A stretch of 55,282 nucleotides of DNA, taken from assembly GCA_004297775.1 (NCBI GenBank), contig SCUE01000002.1, positions 1 through 55,282 of the forward strand, in the 5' to 3' direction. Under the pieces are notes generated by a model. The model was not told the DNA's origin. It searched no databases and saw nothing but the letters and a program-made list of their open reading frames with translations. A program made the translations under genes and the position numbers. This document shows positions 8,638 to 18,832 of this stretch, in pieces. Numbering within the stretch: the first letter of the stretch is position 1; each line of letters begins with the position of its first letter. The DNA comes from Chloroflexota bacterium. Its GTDB lineage: Bacteria > Chloroflexota > UBA6077 > FW602-bin22.

Positions 8638-8715
8638 AGCCTTCCGCTCGTCCGAGTCATGCTGAATTCCGTCAGTCGTCAGAACATCCGTCCTCTCGGG
8701 ATCGTCTCCGATTTC

Positions 8716-8729
8716 TTACAGATTTGTAA
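8716..8729. promoter_or_regulatory. Inverted repeat TTACA-N4-TGTAA
   Basis: A perfect 5-bp dyad in the 143-bp space between the divergent Usp/ParB-like gene and the L,D-transpeptidase gene. It is positioned like a shared operator; no regulator is identified. Confidence 0.3.
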
Positions 8730-8744
8730 CCTGGCAGGCCGTCA

Positions 8745-8758
8745 CGCAAGCGCTTGCG
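8745..8758. promoter_or_regulatory. 14-bp perfect palindrome CGCAAGCGCTTGCG, LacI-family operator-like
   Basis: The palindrome lies just upstream of the probable -10 TATTCT (8764-8769) of the L,D-transpeptidase gene. The AAGCGCTT core matches what is typical of LacI/GalR-family operators. No LacI-type gene is in the window. Confidence 0.45.
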
Positions 8759-8780
8759 CGAGGTATTCTGACATAAGAAT

Positions 8781-9779
8781 ATGACGACTCCCCCCTCCTC
8801 AGCCCGATTTCGGATCACTCGACGGCGCTTCGCATTCGCGGCGCTGGGCGGCGCGGCGGCCGCGCTTCGCGTCGGCTCGGCCCTCGCCGCGCCAGCGCCA
8901 CCGCCGCCGATGCCGCGGTCGGCCTTTCCGCCGTGGGTTGCGCCGCATCGACTGACGTTTCTCCGGACGGGCCCGGACGACAAGGGCAGAGTGCTGGCCG
9001 AACTGGCGCCGTTCAGCCCTCTTCGTGTGCTCGCATCGTCGCAGGCTCACCAGTACCCGATTGAGGACCCGTTCTCGCATACGCGAGGCTGGGTCGAAGC
9101 CGCCGCGCTCGGCCCGGTCTCGGCTCCAGGCGCGCCTCAGTCGGCGCATTGGTGGGGACGCGCCGTCTCGGCCGAAGGTCTGGTCGCGCGTGCCGAGCCG
9201 TCGACCCAGGCACCGGTCGTGGCGCGGTACTCCGAGGCCGATGCAATCGGGATCGCGCGCTGGGTCCAGGGAGAGGAAGTCGTCTGGGACGATCCAGCCT
9301 GGGGCGAAGTCACCCAGGGTCTGTATGTCTATGGCCGATCGCTGAGGCCAATCGAGATCGAGGCGCCGCCGATGCCGGCAATTACGCGGCCTGGCCCGTG
9401 GATCGGGATCAATCGGACGTTGCAGGTCATGGCGGCTTACGAGGACAACAGACTGCTGTTCTGGGTGCGAACCTCGACCGGTCGCCCCGGATGGGAGACG
9501 CCGCTTGGCGAGTTCCCCATCGCGTGGCGAGTGCCGAACGCGACGATGGACTCGCGGACACTTGGCGCAAACGCGGCTCGGGCAAACTACCGCATCGAGA
9601 ACATCAAGTTCACCCAGTATTTCGGCGGCGACGGAAACGCGATCCACGAGAACTGGTGGAAGGATCCGGACACCTTCGGATTGCCGAGCAGCCACGGATG
9701 CGCTGGACTTCATCCGAATGACGCGATCCGCTTCTGGAAATTTGGCCACGTTGGTATGCCGGTCGTCGTGCACGCGTAG
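8781..9779 (+). CDS. Tat-exported L,D-transpeptidase (YkuD domain)
   Basis: A 332-residue protein that begins with a twin-arginine signal (TRRRFAFAALGG, about residues 13-24) and an AAPAPPP cleavage region. The middle (about 60-190) is SH3-like (LAELAPFSPLRVLASSQ). The C-terminal YkuD domain holds the catalytic block with His in NAIHENWW and SSHGCAGLHPNDA, containing the nucleophilic Cys. It would cross-link peptidoglycan (3-3 links) or attach proteins outside the membrane. Tat rather than Sec export is notable but common in this type of genome. A LacI-like palindrome precedes its promoter. Confidence 0.9.
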   Translation: MTTPPSSARFRITRRRFAFAALGGAAAALRVGSALAAPAPPPPMPRSAFPPWVAPHRLTFLRTGPDDKGRVLAELAPFSPLRVLASSQAHQYPIEDPFSHTRGWVEAAALGPVSAPGAPQSAHWWGRAVSAEGLVARAEPSTQAPVVARYSEADAIGIARWVQGEEVVWDDPAWGEVTQGLYVYGRSLRPIEIEAPPMPAITRPGPWIGINRTLQVMAAYEDNRLLFWVRTSTGRPGWETPLGEFPIAWRVPNATMDSRTLGANAARANYRIENIKFTQYFGGDGNAIHENWWKDPDTFGLPSSHGCAGLHPNDAIRFWKFGHVGMPVVVHA

Positions 9780-9855
9780 CACACAATGGCGTCTGGATCA
9801 GAACGTCGGTGCCTCGATCTCGTACCGTTTTGCCGCGCTGTCGTCAGCCGCGCCG

Positions 9856-9861
9856 TAGAAT
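9856..9861 (+). promoter_or_regulatory. -10 element TAGAAT of pckA (leaderless pattern)
   Basis: TAGAAT ends 6 nt before the pckA ATG with no Shine-Dalgarno between. Confidence 0.45.
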
Positions 9862-9867
9862 GACGCA

Positions 9868-11490
<1,623 letters not shown>

Positions 11491-11777
11491 CATCGTCGCG
11501 TCGGTCCTGGCCGAACGCCGCCAGGATATTGACGCCTGGCTGGCCAATCGTCCCGGGGCGTGGGGCGCCCTGGCCGGGCAGGCAGTGCTTTCCGCGCGGC
11601 GCGCGCTGAGCCGGCCGCTCACCGATGCCGAGCGCCGCGCCGTGTGGGCGGCGATGTGGGAGGCGCTCGCAGGGTGCCGTCAGGGCGAGGGCGGCGAGCC
11701 ACTGGCGAAGGGCCCGATAGAATCGCGGTCCGACGAATTGATCGAAACGGGGAATTGAGACGGCGCGCCGGACCAGC

Positions 11778-12779
11778 GTGGCGCGGCTGGCTGTCCTGGC
11801 GGCCATCGTCGCGACGGTCGTGTCCGGATGCGCGCTGTACAGCGGACCGTGTCGACCCGTGCGCGAGACCGTCGCGATCGGTCTGACGAATCCGCGTGGG
11901 CTCGCCCGCGGACCCGATGGCGCACTCTATGTTGCCGAAGCCGGCACGACCGAAATGGGCGGAAAGGTAACGCGTATCGATCGTGATGGACGGTCCAGCG
12001 CGCTGCTGACCGGCCTGTCGCATTCGGTGAACGCCGGGGTCGAAGACGTCGGCGCCGCCGCGGTCGCGTTCGCCGGCGGCGAGATGTTCGTCGCGCTGGG
12101 CGAGGGATCGGGCCGATTCGCCGCCTCAGTGGCGCGCGTCGGCGCGGGCGGTCTCGAACTGGTGTCGGATTTGCATCGCTTCGAGGCCGAGGTGAATCCG
12201 GACGGTAAGGAAATCCTGTCGAATCCGTACGCGCTGGCGAACGACGCGCCACGCGACCGTCTGGTGGTGGTCGATGCCGGGGCGAACGCGATCCTGGCGG
12301 TGCGCCGCGATGGCGCGACGTCTGTCGTGGCCGCCTGGCCCGATGGCGCAGTCCCGACCGGGATGGCGATCGCAGTTGATGGCAGTCTGACTGTCGCGAT
12401 GCTCGGCCGCTACCCACACCCCTACCAGAGCGGGCGTATCGACCGAGTGGACGCGAGCGGGCGTGTCGCCACAATCGTACGCGGCGTGTCGATGCCGGTC
12501 GCGGTCGCGTTCGGGTCGGCCGAGGACCTCTATGTCCTCGAGTTCGCGGCCGGGATGCGGTCGATGCCGAGGGTCGAGTTCATTCCGCGCTCCGGACGCG
12601 TGGTTCGCCTGCGCGGCGACGATCGCAAGACCGTCGTCGATCGCATGAATTATCCCACCGCGCTGGTCGTCGAGCCGGATGGCGCCCTGCTCGTTAGCGT
12701 CAACGGTGCGCTCGGCACAATCGGAAGCGGCGTTGTCGAGCGTGTGACGCCGTGCCTGCCGCGGCGCGCGGTTGCTTGA
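11778..12779 (+). CDS. ScyD/ScyE-like beta-propeller lipoprotein
   Basis: A 333-residue exported lipoprotein: signal peptide with lipobox VSGC (lipidated Cys18), then repeated blades such as LARGPDGALYVAEAG, MAIAVDGSLTVAMLG and ALVVEPDGALLVSVN, characteristic of the ScyD/ScyE and NHL/SMP-30-like propellers. The substrate is unknown; such proteins can bind ligands or sugars at the outer membrane face. GTG start; the preceding small ORF ends 19 nt upstream. Confidence 0.8.
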   Translation: MARLAVLAAIVATVVSGCALYSGPCRPVRETVAIGLTNPRGLARGPDGALYVAEAGTTEMGGKVTRIDRDGRSSALLTGLSHSVNAGVEDVGAAAVAFAGGEMFVALGEGSGRFAASVARVGAGGLELVSDLHRFEAEVNPDGKEILSNPYALANDAPRDRLVVVDAGANAILAVRRDGATSVVAAWPDGAVPTGMAIAVDGSLTVAMLGRYPHPYQSGRIDRVDASGRVATIVRGVSMPVAVAFGSAEDLYVLEFAAGMRSMPRVEFIPRSGRVVRLRGDDRKTVVDRMNYPTALVVEPDGALLVSVNGALGTIGSGVVERVTPCLPRRAVA

Positions 12780-12804
12780 CGGGCTCGCGATCGAATGGTA
12801 CTCT
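12776..12804 (+). promoter_or_regulatory. Promoter upstream of the sugar ABC transporter (TTGACG-N17-TACTCT)
   Basis: TTGACG (12776-12781) and TACTCT (12799-12804) have a 17-nt spacer. The element sits at the very end of the lipoprotein gene and about 180 nt before the solute-binding protein gene. A second GGTACTCTG occurs at 12903-12911 without a good -35. Confidence 0.45.
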
Positions 12805-12820
12805 GCCGAGGAGGTCGAGA

Positions 12821-12970
12821 GTGACGGTTGCCTTGAGCCTGTCCGATACCGACGATTCACGCGCGCCGGGCACGCGTCTGTTTCTGTGCTCCGATTCGAT
12901 CAGGTACTCTGTGCGGGCGTCCAGCAACAGGTCTCGTGACCTCACGGGAGCGGATGACACGGCCGAGTAA
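12821..12970 (+). CDS. Possible short leader ORF (49 codons) before the ABC transporter
   Basis: A GTG at 12821 follows AGGAGG (12809-12814) with a 6-nt spacer and the frame runs to TAA at 12968-12970, 15 nt before the solute-binding protein gene. The peptide (VALSLSDTDDSRAPGTRLFL then Arg/Ser-rich) has no recognised family. The predicted transcription start from the promoter at 12776-12804 would fall inside the AGGAGG, so this may be fortuitous. A GTGA-CC-TCAC dyad lies inside it near 12933-12946. Confidence 0.3.
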   Translation: MTVALSLSDTDDSRAPGTRLFLCSDSIRYSVRASSNRSRDLTGADDTAE

Positions 12971-12985
12971 TCGCAAGGAGAAGAC

Positions 12986-14437
12986 ATGACGCGGTCCAAC
13001 GTTACACGCCGACGTTTTCTATCAGGCGGAGCAGCCGCGCTCGGCGCGGTTCTCCTCGCCGCGTGCGCGGCGCCAGCGCCGACGGCCGTCCCGTCGAAGC
13101 CGGCCGCCCCGCCGAAGCCCGCCGAGGCAGCCAAGCCAGCCGAAGCGCCCAAGGCAGCCGCGCCGTCGAAGGCGGCCCCGCAGATCAATCTGAACTGGAT
13201 CACCCCGGCCGCGGTCGGCCTCGAGCGCGATTTCTACACCAGCTTCATGAAGGATTATGAAACCCGGAACGCGAACATCAAGATTCAGGTCAGCTTCGAG
13301 GCGTGGAACGACTACTTCGTGAAGTTGCCGACGGTTCTCGCGAGTGGCAGCATTCCGGACTCGATCCATCTCCACGGCTCGATCGCGCAGGACTACGGGC
13401 TTCGCGGCGCAGTCAAGAACCTGTTCGATTACATGAAACGTGACAACATCGACAAGAACCTGTACTTCGAGCCGCTCATCCAGCAGATGGCCGATTACAA
13501 GACCGGCACGAAGCTGTGGGCGCTACCGAAGGACAGCGCCGCTTACGCCTTCTACATCAACAAGGAGATGTTTGAGAAGGCCGGCATTCCATTCCCGAAG
13601 CGAGACTGGTCATTTACCGAGTTTCGTGAGGTCGCCAAGAAACTGACCAAGGACAAGAATGGGCGGTCATCCGGCGAAACCGGTTTCGATGAGAAGTCGA
13701 TCGTCCAGTGGGGCATTGCCTGGTCGGATCCTCTGCCGAGCGGCGACGCGTGGCAGATGACGGCCTGGGGTGTGGCCGGACCCTGGTACAACGAGAACTA
13801 CACCAAGCCGTACTTCGACAATCCCGATCACGTGCAGTTTCTGCAGGCGATTGCCGACATGCGGAACAAGGACCGGTCGATCCCGACGGCTGGCGACGCC
13901 ATGGGTCAGGGCGATCCGTGGCGCAACGGCCTGGTCGCGATGACAATCGCGCACCACGCGCACGTATTCTTCTACAACGCCGAGAAGAAGACCTTCAAGT
14001 TCGACGTGACCAATGCTCCGGGTGGCAAGTTGGGCCAGTTCCAGGGCGTCGCTTGCTCGGGGTTCACGGTGCCGGCGAAGGCGCCGAACGCCGACGAAGG
14101 GTGGAACTTCGTCAAGTTCCTCTGCGGCGAAGAGAAACAGTGTGAAATCGTCAGCGCAAAGCGGTGGGGCAGCGCGGTCAAGCCGTGCGAGAAGAACCTC
14201 ATGCCGGCGGACAACAATCCGCCGTCGTTCAAGGAAATCCTCATCGACCCGCTGATGGGCGAGGCGAAAGTCAAGACGCAGGGCATCCTGTACCCGCCGT
14301 TCCTGAGCGACATGAAGCAGGTGTGGCAGACCGAGTACGACCCGGTGTTCAACGGCGGGTCCATCACCGCCGCTGACGCCAGCAAGAAGGCGCAGCCGCA
14401 AATCCAGGCGCTGCTCGACAAAGCGGCCAAGATGTAA
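12986..14437 (+). CDS. Carbohydrate ABC transporter substrate-binding lipoprotein
   Basis: A 483-residue extracytoplasmic receptor of the family that includes maltose/multiple-sugar binders (SBP_bac_1 type). The N-terminus has a Tat-like TRRRFL followed by lipobox LAAC (Cys27), then an Ala/Pro/Lys-rich tether (28-63). The mature part has VLASGSIPDSIHLHG, ALPKDSAAYAFYINKEMFEKAGI and NGLVAMTIAHHAHVFFYNA, typical of these receptors. AAGGAG precedes the ATG by a good distance. It is the first gene of an importer with two permeases; no ATPase gene is present, so a shared MsmK-like ATPase elsewhere is inferred. Confidence 0.92.
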   Translation: MTRSNVTRRRFLSGGAAALGAVLLAACAAPAPTAVPSKPAAPPKPAEAAKPAEAPKAAAPSKAAPQINLNWITPAAVGLERDFYTSFMKDYETRNANIKIQVSFEAWNDYFVKLPTVLASGSIPDSIHLHGSIAQDYGLRGAVKNLFDYMKRDNIDKNLYFEPLIQQMADYKTGTKLWALPKDSAAYAFYINKEMFEKAGIPFPKRDWSFTEFREVAKKLTKDKNGRSSGETGFDEKSIVQWGIAWSDPLPSGDAWQMTAWGVAGPWYNENYTKPYFDNPDHVQFLQAIADMRNKDRSIPTAGDAMGQGDPWRNGLVAMTIAHHAHVFFYNAEKKTFKFDVTNAPGGKLGQFQGVACSGFTVPAKAPNADEGWNFVKFLCGEEKQCEIVSAKRWGSAVKPCEKNLMPADNNPPSFKEILIDPLMGEAKVKTQGILYPPFLSDMKQVWQTEYDPVFNGGSITAADASKKAQPQIQALLDKAAKM

Positions 14438-14461
14438 GTCGCGACTACCGGGGGCCATCAG

Positions 14462-15406
14462 ATGGCACGCGCGACGACAGCGTCCGCGACGAGACGGCTC
14501 GGAATGAGCCGTCTCGCTTGGCGTGACGCCGTAGACGGATACCTCTTCATACTCCCATGGCTGGCCGGTTTCGTCGTGTTCACGGCCGGCCCGATGGTGG
14601 CGTCACTGGTCATGGTGTTCATCGACTGGGACCTGCTGACGCCGCCGATGTGGGCCGGGTTCGCCAACCTCGAACGGCTGGTGAACGATCGACTGGTCGG
14701 CGTGTCGCTGTACAACACGGCCTACTACACGTTCTGGAGCGTGCCGCTCCGCCTGATCGTCGCAATGGGTGGCGCGATGCTGCTCAACGCACACGTGCGC
14801 GGGTTGTCGTTCTTCCGAACGGCGTTCTACCTGCCGGCCGTCTTGCCGATCGTGGCGAGTTCGATCCTCTGGATGTGGATGTACAACCCACAGGTCGGCC
14901 TCTTCAATCAGGCTCTCCAGGCGGTTGGGCTACCGCGGCTCGGCTGGCTGTGGGATCCCGAACTCTCGAAGCCTTCGCTCGTATTGATGAGCCTGTGGTC
15001 GACTGGGAACGTGATGATCATCTTTCTGGCCGGACTGCAGAGCATTCCGGCTGGTCTGTACGAGGCCGCCGACATCGACGGCGCGGCGTGGTGGGATAAG
15101 TTCCGTCACGTGACAGTGCCGATGCTGTCACCGGTCATTCTCTTCAATCTCGTCATGGGCGTCATCTACTCGTTCCAGGTCTTCGCGGTCGTGTTCCTTA
15201 TGACTGGTGGTGGCGGCCAGTCGGCCGGTGGTCCAAACAACTCGACTTTGATGACGGTCGTGTACCTCTATCGGATCGCATTCGAGCAGTTCAAGATGGG
15301 ATATGGCTCGGCCGTGGCCTGGCTGTTGTTCTTTGTCATCCTGATCTTCACCCTCATCCAGTGGCGCTTATCGGATAACTGGGTCTACTACGAGGGCAAG
15401 AAGTGA
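14462..15406 (+). CDS. Sugar ABC transporter permease (MalF type)
   Basis: A 314-residue inner-membrane subunit with six or seven hydrophobic segments starting with YLFILPWLAGFVVFTAGPMV. The cytoplasmic EAA loop that docks the ATPase is EAADIDGAAWWDKFRHVTVP, with the conserved EAA-x3-G. It lies 24 nt after the receptor gene and overlaps the next permease by 4 nt (GTGA). Confidence 0.93.
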   Translation: MARATTASATRRLGMSRLAWRDAVDGYLFILPWLAGFVVFTAGPMVASLVMVFIDWDLLTPPMWAGFANLERLVNDRLVGVSLYNTAYYTFWSVPLRLIVAMGGAMLLNAHVRGLSFFRTAFYLPAVLPIVASSILWMWMYNPQVGLFNQALQAVGLPRLGWLWDPELSKPSLVLMSLWSTGNVMIIFLAGLQSIPAGLYEAADIDGAAWWDKFRHVTVPMLSPVILFNLVMGVIYSFQVFAVVFLMTGGGGQSAGGPNNSTLMTVVYLYRIAFEQFKMGYGSAVAWLLFFVILIFTLIQWRLSDNWVYYEGKK

Positions 15407-16302
15407 CCGCCGAGATCGGGTCGAACGGCGTGCTCGTGGATGGCCGTGTCTATGGCGGCGTTCGTCGCGGCCCGCTCTGGTACGCACAGCGATTCCTGGT
15501 TTACGCCACATTGGTTTTCTTGAGCGCCATATTCCTCGTGCCGCTCTTCTGGATCGTCAGCACCTCACTCAAGGAGCAGGGGCAGGTCTTCGTGTTCCCG
15601 CCGCAGTGGCTGCCCGATCCGTGGATGTGGGAGAATTATCCGGAAGCGATGCGGCGCGCGCCGCTCTGGACGTGGCTGCGCAACACCGCCACGATCACGG
15701 TGTTCGCGACCGCCGGCAACGTCGTTGTGTCGTCGATGGTCGCCTTCGGATTCGCACGCCTTCGCTTTCCGTTTCGCGACACTCTATTCGTGCTATTGCT
15801 CAGCACGATGATGCTGCCGCCGATCGTGACGCTGATACCCCGGTTCGTCATGTTTCGCGAGCTTGGCTGGATCGACACATTCTTGCCATTCATCGTCCCG
15901 GCGTGGTTCGGCGGTGGCGCCTTCAACATCTTCCTCGTCCGCCAGTATTATCTGACGCTGCCGCTCGATCTCGACGAGGCAGCCAAGATCGACGGTGCGT
16001 CGAATTGGCTCATCTGGTGGAACGTTATCGTGCCGCTCTCGTACCCCGTACTGATCGCGATCGGCATCTTCTCGTTCGTCCATTACTGGAATGATTTCCT
16101 CGACCCGCTCATCTTCCTCGGCCAGGAGAGTCTCAAGACTCTGTCGCTCGGCCTGCGCGCGTTCATCAATCCCTACGACGCCTCCTGGCACATCACGATG
16201 GCGGCGAGCATGTGGTTGATCGTGCCGATGATCGCGATTTTCTTCGTCGGTCAGCGGTACTTCATCAAGGGCGTAGCGATGTCCGGCATTACTGGGCGGT
16301 GA
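15403..16302 (+). CDS. Sugar ABC transporter permease (MalG type)
   Basis: A 299-residue second permease starting with GTG in a GTGA overlap with the first. About six transmembrane helices (LVYATLVFLSAIFLVPLFWI first) and the EAA loop EAAKIDGASNWLIWWNVIVP are seen. The N-terminal helix followed by WIVSTSLKEQGQVFVFPPQW is typical of the MalG/UgpE branch. Confidence 0.93.
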   Translation: MTAEIGSNGVLVDGRVYGGVRRGPLWYAQRFLVYATLVFLSAIFLVPLFWIVSTSLKEQGQVFVFPPQWLPDPWMWENYPEAMRRAPLWTWLRNTATITVFATAGNVVVSSMVAFGFARLRFPFRDTLFVLLLSTMMLPPIVTLIPRFVMFRELGWIDTFLPFIVPAWFGGGAFNIFLVRQYYLTLPLDLDEAAKIDGASNWLIWWNVIVPLSYPVLIAIGIFSFVHYWNDFLDPLIFLGQESLKTLSLGLRAFINPYDASWHITMAASMWLIVPMIAIFFVGQRYFIKGVAMSGITGR

Positions 16303-16375
16303 CGTCGCTCGCGACTTGCGGCGCACTGGAACGCGCACCGCGACGGTTCATTTCGACTCAACTAGGAGACTCCAC

Positions 16376-17062
16376 TTGACTGACGTGACTCCCGACGTTC
16401 TGGCCAAACTGCGCCTCGTACGGCCGGCCGACGCGAGCGATGCGCTCGACTCGATCGGCTTTGTGGATACGTTCTCGATGGACCCGGCCATGCGGCCGCT
16501 GGCGTTCGGCCAGCGCATGGTCGGACTTGCGCAGACCTATCAACTCGTGCCATCGGACCGCGTGCCGCTCGAGACGACCTATGACGACTACGCCAAACGT
16601 CTCCGGGAGTTCGCCGATGGGTGGTTTCGTTTTCAGGAGATGTTCGGTCCGGACGGCGTCAGCGTCATCGACGCGGCGCGGACGAGGGCCGGTGTCCTCG
16701 GCTCGGCCAACACCCTCTCAGGCAAGATCAAGGGTATGCAGGGGTACGTCATCGATGGCGCGTGCCGGGACTCCTACGAGACGGTCCTCGAAGAGATTCC
16801 GGTCTGGTGCACGGTGCGCAGTTTCTCGCGCGTCGAGTGGCGCATCAAGTACGGCCGTATGAATGAAGAAATCGTGTGCGCGGGTGTCCGGGTTCGCCCG
16901 GGCGATGTGATCATGGGCGACGACGACGGCATCCTCGTCATTCCGGCCGAGCGGGCCGCCAAGGTTGCCGATCGCGCCATGGATATCCTCGAGCGCGATA
17001 AGAAGAGCCGCCGAAGGATGTACGAGCAACTCGGCATCCCGCTGGACGACACAGTTCGATAA
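16376..17062 (+). CDS. RraA-family protein (HMG/CHA aldolase-like), first of two
   Basis: 229 residues from TTG 16376; AGGAGA at 16364-16369 with a 7-nt spacer decides this unusual start over the upstream in-frame codons. Hallmarks: LRLVRPADASDALDSIGF, VLGSANTLSGKIKG, the catalytic/metal DGACRDS (Arg and Asp of the GxRD motif) and VRPGDVIMGDDDGILVIP. The family includes 4-hydroxy-4-methyl-2-oxoglutarate/4-carboxy-4-hydroxy-2-oxoadipate aldolases as well as the RNase E regulator. A longer insertion (about 55-100) separates it from its neighbour paralogue. In a sugar-uptake operon an aldolase or decarboxylase role is likelier than RNase control (inference). Confidence 0.85.
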   Translation: MTDVTPDVLAKLRLVRPADASDALDSIGFVDTFSMDPAMRPLAFGQRMVGLAQTYQLVPSDRVPLETTYDDYAKRLREFADGWFRFQEMFGPDGVSVIDAARTRAGVLGSANTLSGKIKGMQGYVIDGACRDSYETVLEEIPVWCTVRSFSRVEWRIKYGRMNEEIVCAGVRVRPGDVIMGDDDGILVIPAERAAKVADRAMDILERDKKSRRRMYEQLGIPLDDTVR

Positions 17063-17079
17063 CCAAGGAGATTGCGACA

Positions 17080-17808
17080 ATGCCTGATACTTACGCGCTC
17101 GCGGCCCTCTTCAAGCACTTCCGCACTACCGACGTCACCGACGCGCTCGACGCGGTCGGCCGTCAGGACTTGACCCTGATGGATGAACGGATTCGCCCTT
17201 TGTGGCAAGGGATCCGTTTCTGGGGACCGGCGATCACGGTGCGCGCCCTGCCAGCGAACATCCGCATGCCGGCATTGAACGTTCCCGACGCGGTTCGCTC
17301 GCACGGAATCTGGTTTGCCGAGCACGGTCGCATGGGAGTCGGCGACGCGGTCAAACCCGGATGTGTTGTCGTGACGGCCACGGGGGGATGCCCGGAGACC
17401 GGCATCTGGGGCTCGAACAACGCCCTGGATCTCGTCGCGCGCGGGGCGGTTGGCGTCCTGACCGACGGGTACGCTCGCGATACCGATGAACTGATCATGC
17501 AGAAGACGCCGGTCGCCTGCCGCGCGCGCGGTCGCACGATCATCCCCGGTCGCGTCACATTCACTGGCATCAATGAGCCGGTCGCATGCGGTGGCGTGCT
17601 CGTACGCGAGGGCGACATCGTCGGTTGCGACGGAGATGGCTGCCTCGTCGTGCCGAACGAGGTCGTCGAGGACGTCATCCGCACCGCCGCCGCGATTCTG
17701 GTTGCGGACGCGAAGGGGCGTCGTCGCCTCTACGACCGCCTGAGCATGCCCCACGACGTCACTGTCGACGTCGAAGGAATGGAGGCGTTCTACAAAGACT
17801 GGCTGTAG
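17080..17808 (+). CDS. RraA-family protein (HMG/CHA aldolase-like), second of two
   Basis: 242 residues, AAGGAGA upstream of the ATG. GIWGSNNALDLVARGAVGVL and DGYARDTDEL place Arg123 and Asp124 at the positions expected for the Mg2+/substrate site of HMG aldolase. The C-terminus has VREGDIVGCDGDGCLVVPNE. It is only moderately similar to the preceding paralogue, so the two probably act on different substrates or as distinct steps of one pathway. It converges with the Gfo/Idh gene with a 1-nt gap. Confidence 0.88.
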   Translation: MPDTYALAALFKHFRTTDVTDALDAVGRQDLTLMDERIRPLWQGIRFWGPAITVRALPANIRMPALNVPDAVRSHGIWFAEHGRMGVGDAVKPGCVVVTATGGCPETGIWGSNNALDLVARGAVGVLTDGYARDTDELIMQKTPVACRARGRTIIPGRVTFTGINEPVACGGVLVREGDIVGCDGDGCLVVPNEVVEDVIRTAAAILVADAKGRRRLYDRLSMPHDVTVDVEGMEAFYKDWL

Positions 17809-17809
17809 G

Positions 17810-18832
17810 TCAGCCGAGTTCGGCGATTGAAACGAGGGCGCCGCCGCGACTGGCAGACAGGTAGGCGGCGTCCACGATCGCCATCGTTTCGAGGTTGTCG
17901 CGACCGGAATGAGGAGGCTCGCGCTGGTCGCGCACCGCGACCAGTAACTGGCGCATGCTCTCGCCCATGCACCACTCGAAAGCCCGTGCTCGCGAGCAAT
18001 CGACCACCCGACTCTCGCCGGCCTCGGGCTGCACCGAAGCTTCGCACGCGTCGGCGATCGCCTCGACCTTGCGCGACAGGAACGATCCCCGAGTGCCGTC
18101 GATGCGGAGGCGGCATTCCGGCAGTCCGAGGCTATGCCAGTTCGACTCCATCGTGCCGATCCCGCCGCCTTCGAATTGGATCGTCAGGGCGGTGCACGTC
18201 TCGCCATTAACGCTCTCGCTCCAGTGACGCGTCGCGGCCGACACCGCACGTGGTGCGCGACCGGCGAGCCAACGGACTCGATCGAGCAAGTGGATCGAGA
18301 AGATGCTGATCTCAAGACGCTCTTCCTCGGCCCGCCATCCACGCGTGCGCGTTCGGTTCTGGTACTGATCGTGCGCGATGAAGCGCGGCTCGCCGAGTTC
18401 CCCCGCCGCGAGCAGCTCGCGCGCCAGCGTCACATCCGGCATGAAGCGCAACTGCTGATTGACGGCCAGGTAGCCGGTGCTCTTCGTTGCCGCGTCGACG
18501 AACGCGCGCGCATCGGTCAGAGTCTCGCCGAACGGTTTCTCGACCAGGACCGAAATGCCTCGTTCGAGCGCCGGATAGATGACGTCGGAGCGGACGGCCG
18601 GCGGCGTCAGGAGCGCGAGAACATCGACCTCACCGGAGGCGATGAGATCGGCCGCCGACGCGAATCGGTGACGTAGGCCGTACCGATCGGCGAAGACCGC
18701 CAGCGTGTCGGGTCGAGGATCACAGGCCGCGACGACGACGCCCAGTTCGCTCGCAACTGCGCCGTACCCGGCAATGTGGCGGTGCGCGATGCCGCCACAG
18801 CCGATCAGGCCAATTCGCATTGGCTGAGACAT
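17810..18832 (-). CDS. Gfo/Idh/MocA-family NAD(P)-dependent oxidoreductase
   Basis: 340 residues. The Rossmann N-terminus has IGLIGCGGIAHRHIAGY, followed by the family motif VLVEKPFGETLTDA with the catalytic Lys-Pro. The C-terminal alpha/beta domain (about 130-330) binds substrate, generally a sugar, inositol or sugar acid. The ATG overlaps the stop of the upstream alcohol dehydrogenase gene as TGATG, so the two are translated together. It probably works with the transporter and RraA-like enzymes on the convergent strand. Confidence 0.92.
   Translation of the reverse strand: MSQPMRIGLIGCGGIAHRHIAGYGAVASELGVVVAACDPRPDTLAVFADRYGLRHRFASAADLIASGEVDVLALLTPPAVRSDVIYPALERGISVLVEKPFGETLTDARAFVDAATKSTGYLAVNQQLRFMPDVTLARELLAAGELGEPRFIAHDQYQNRTRTRGWRAEEERLEISIFSIHLLDRVRWLAGRAPRAVSAATRHWSESVNGETCTALTIQFEGGGIGTMESNWHSLGLPECRLRIDGTRGSFLSRKVEAIADACEASVQPEAGESRVVDCSRARAFEWCMGESMRQLLVAVRDQREPPHSGRDNLETMAIVDAAYLSASRGGALVSIAELG

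Noticed and set aside
12903..12911. Second GGTACTCTG as an additional -10 of the ABC transporter operon
   Set aside because: No acceptable -35 at 16-18 nt upstream; probably chance similarity to the promoter at 12799.
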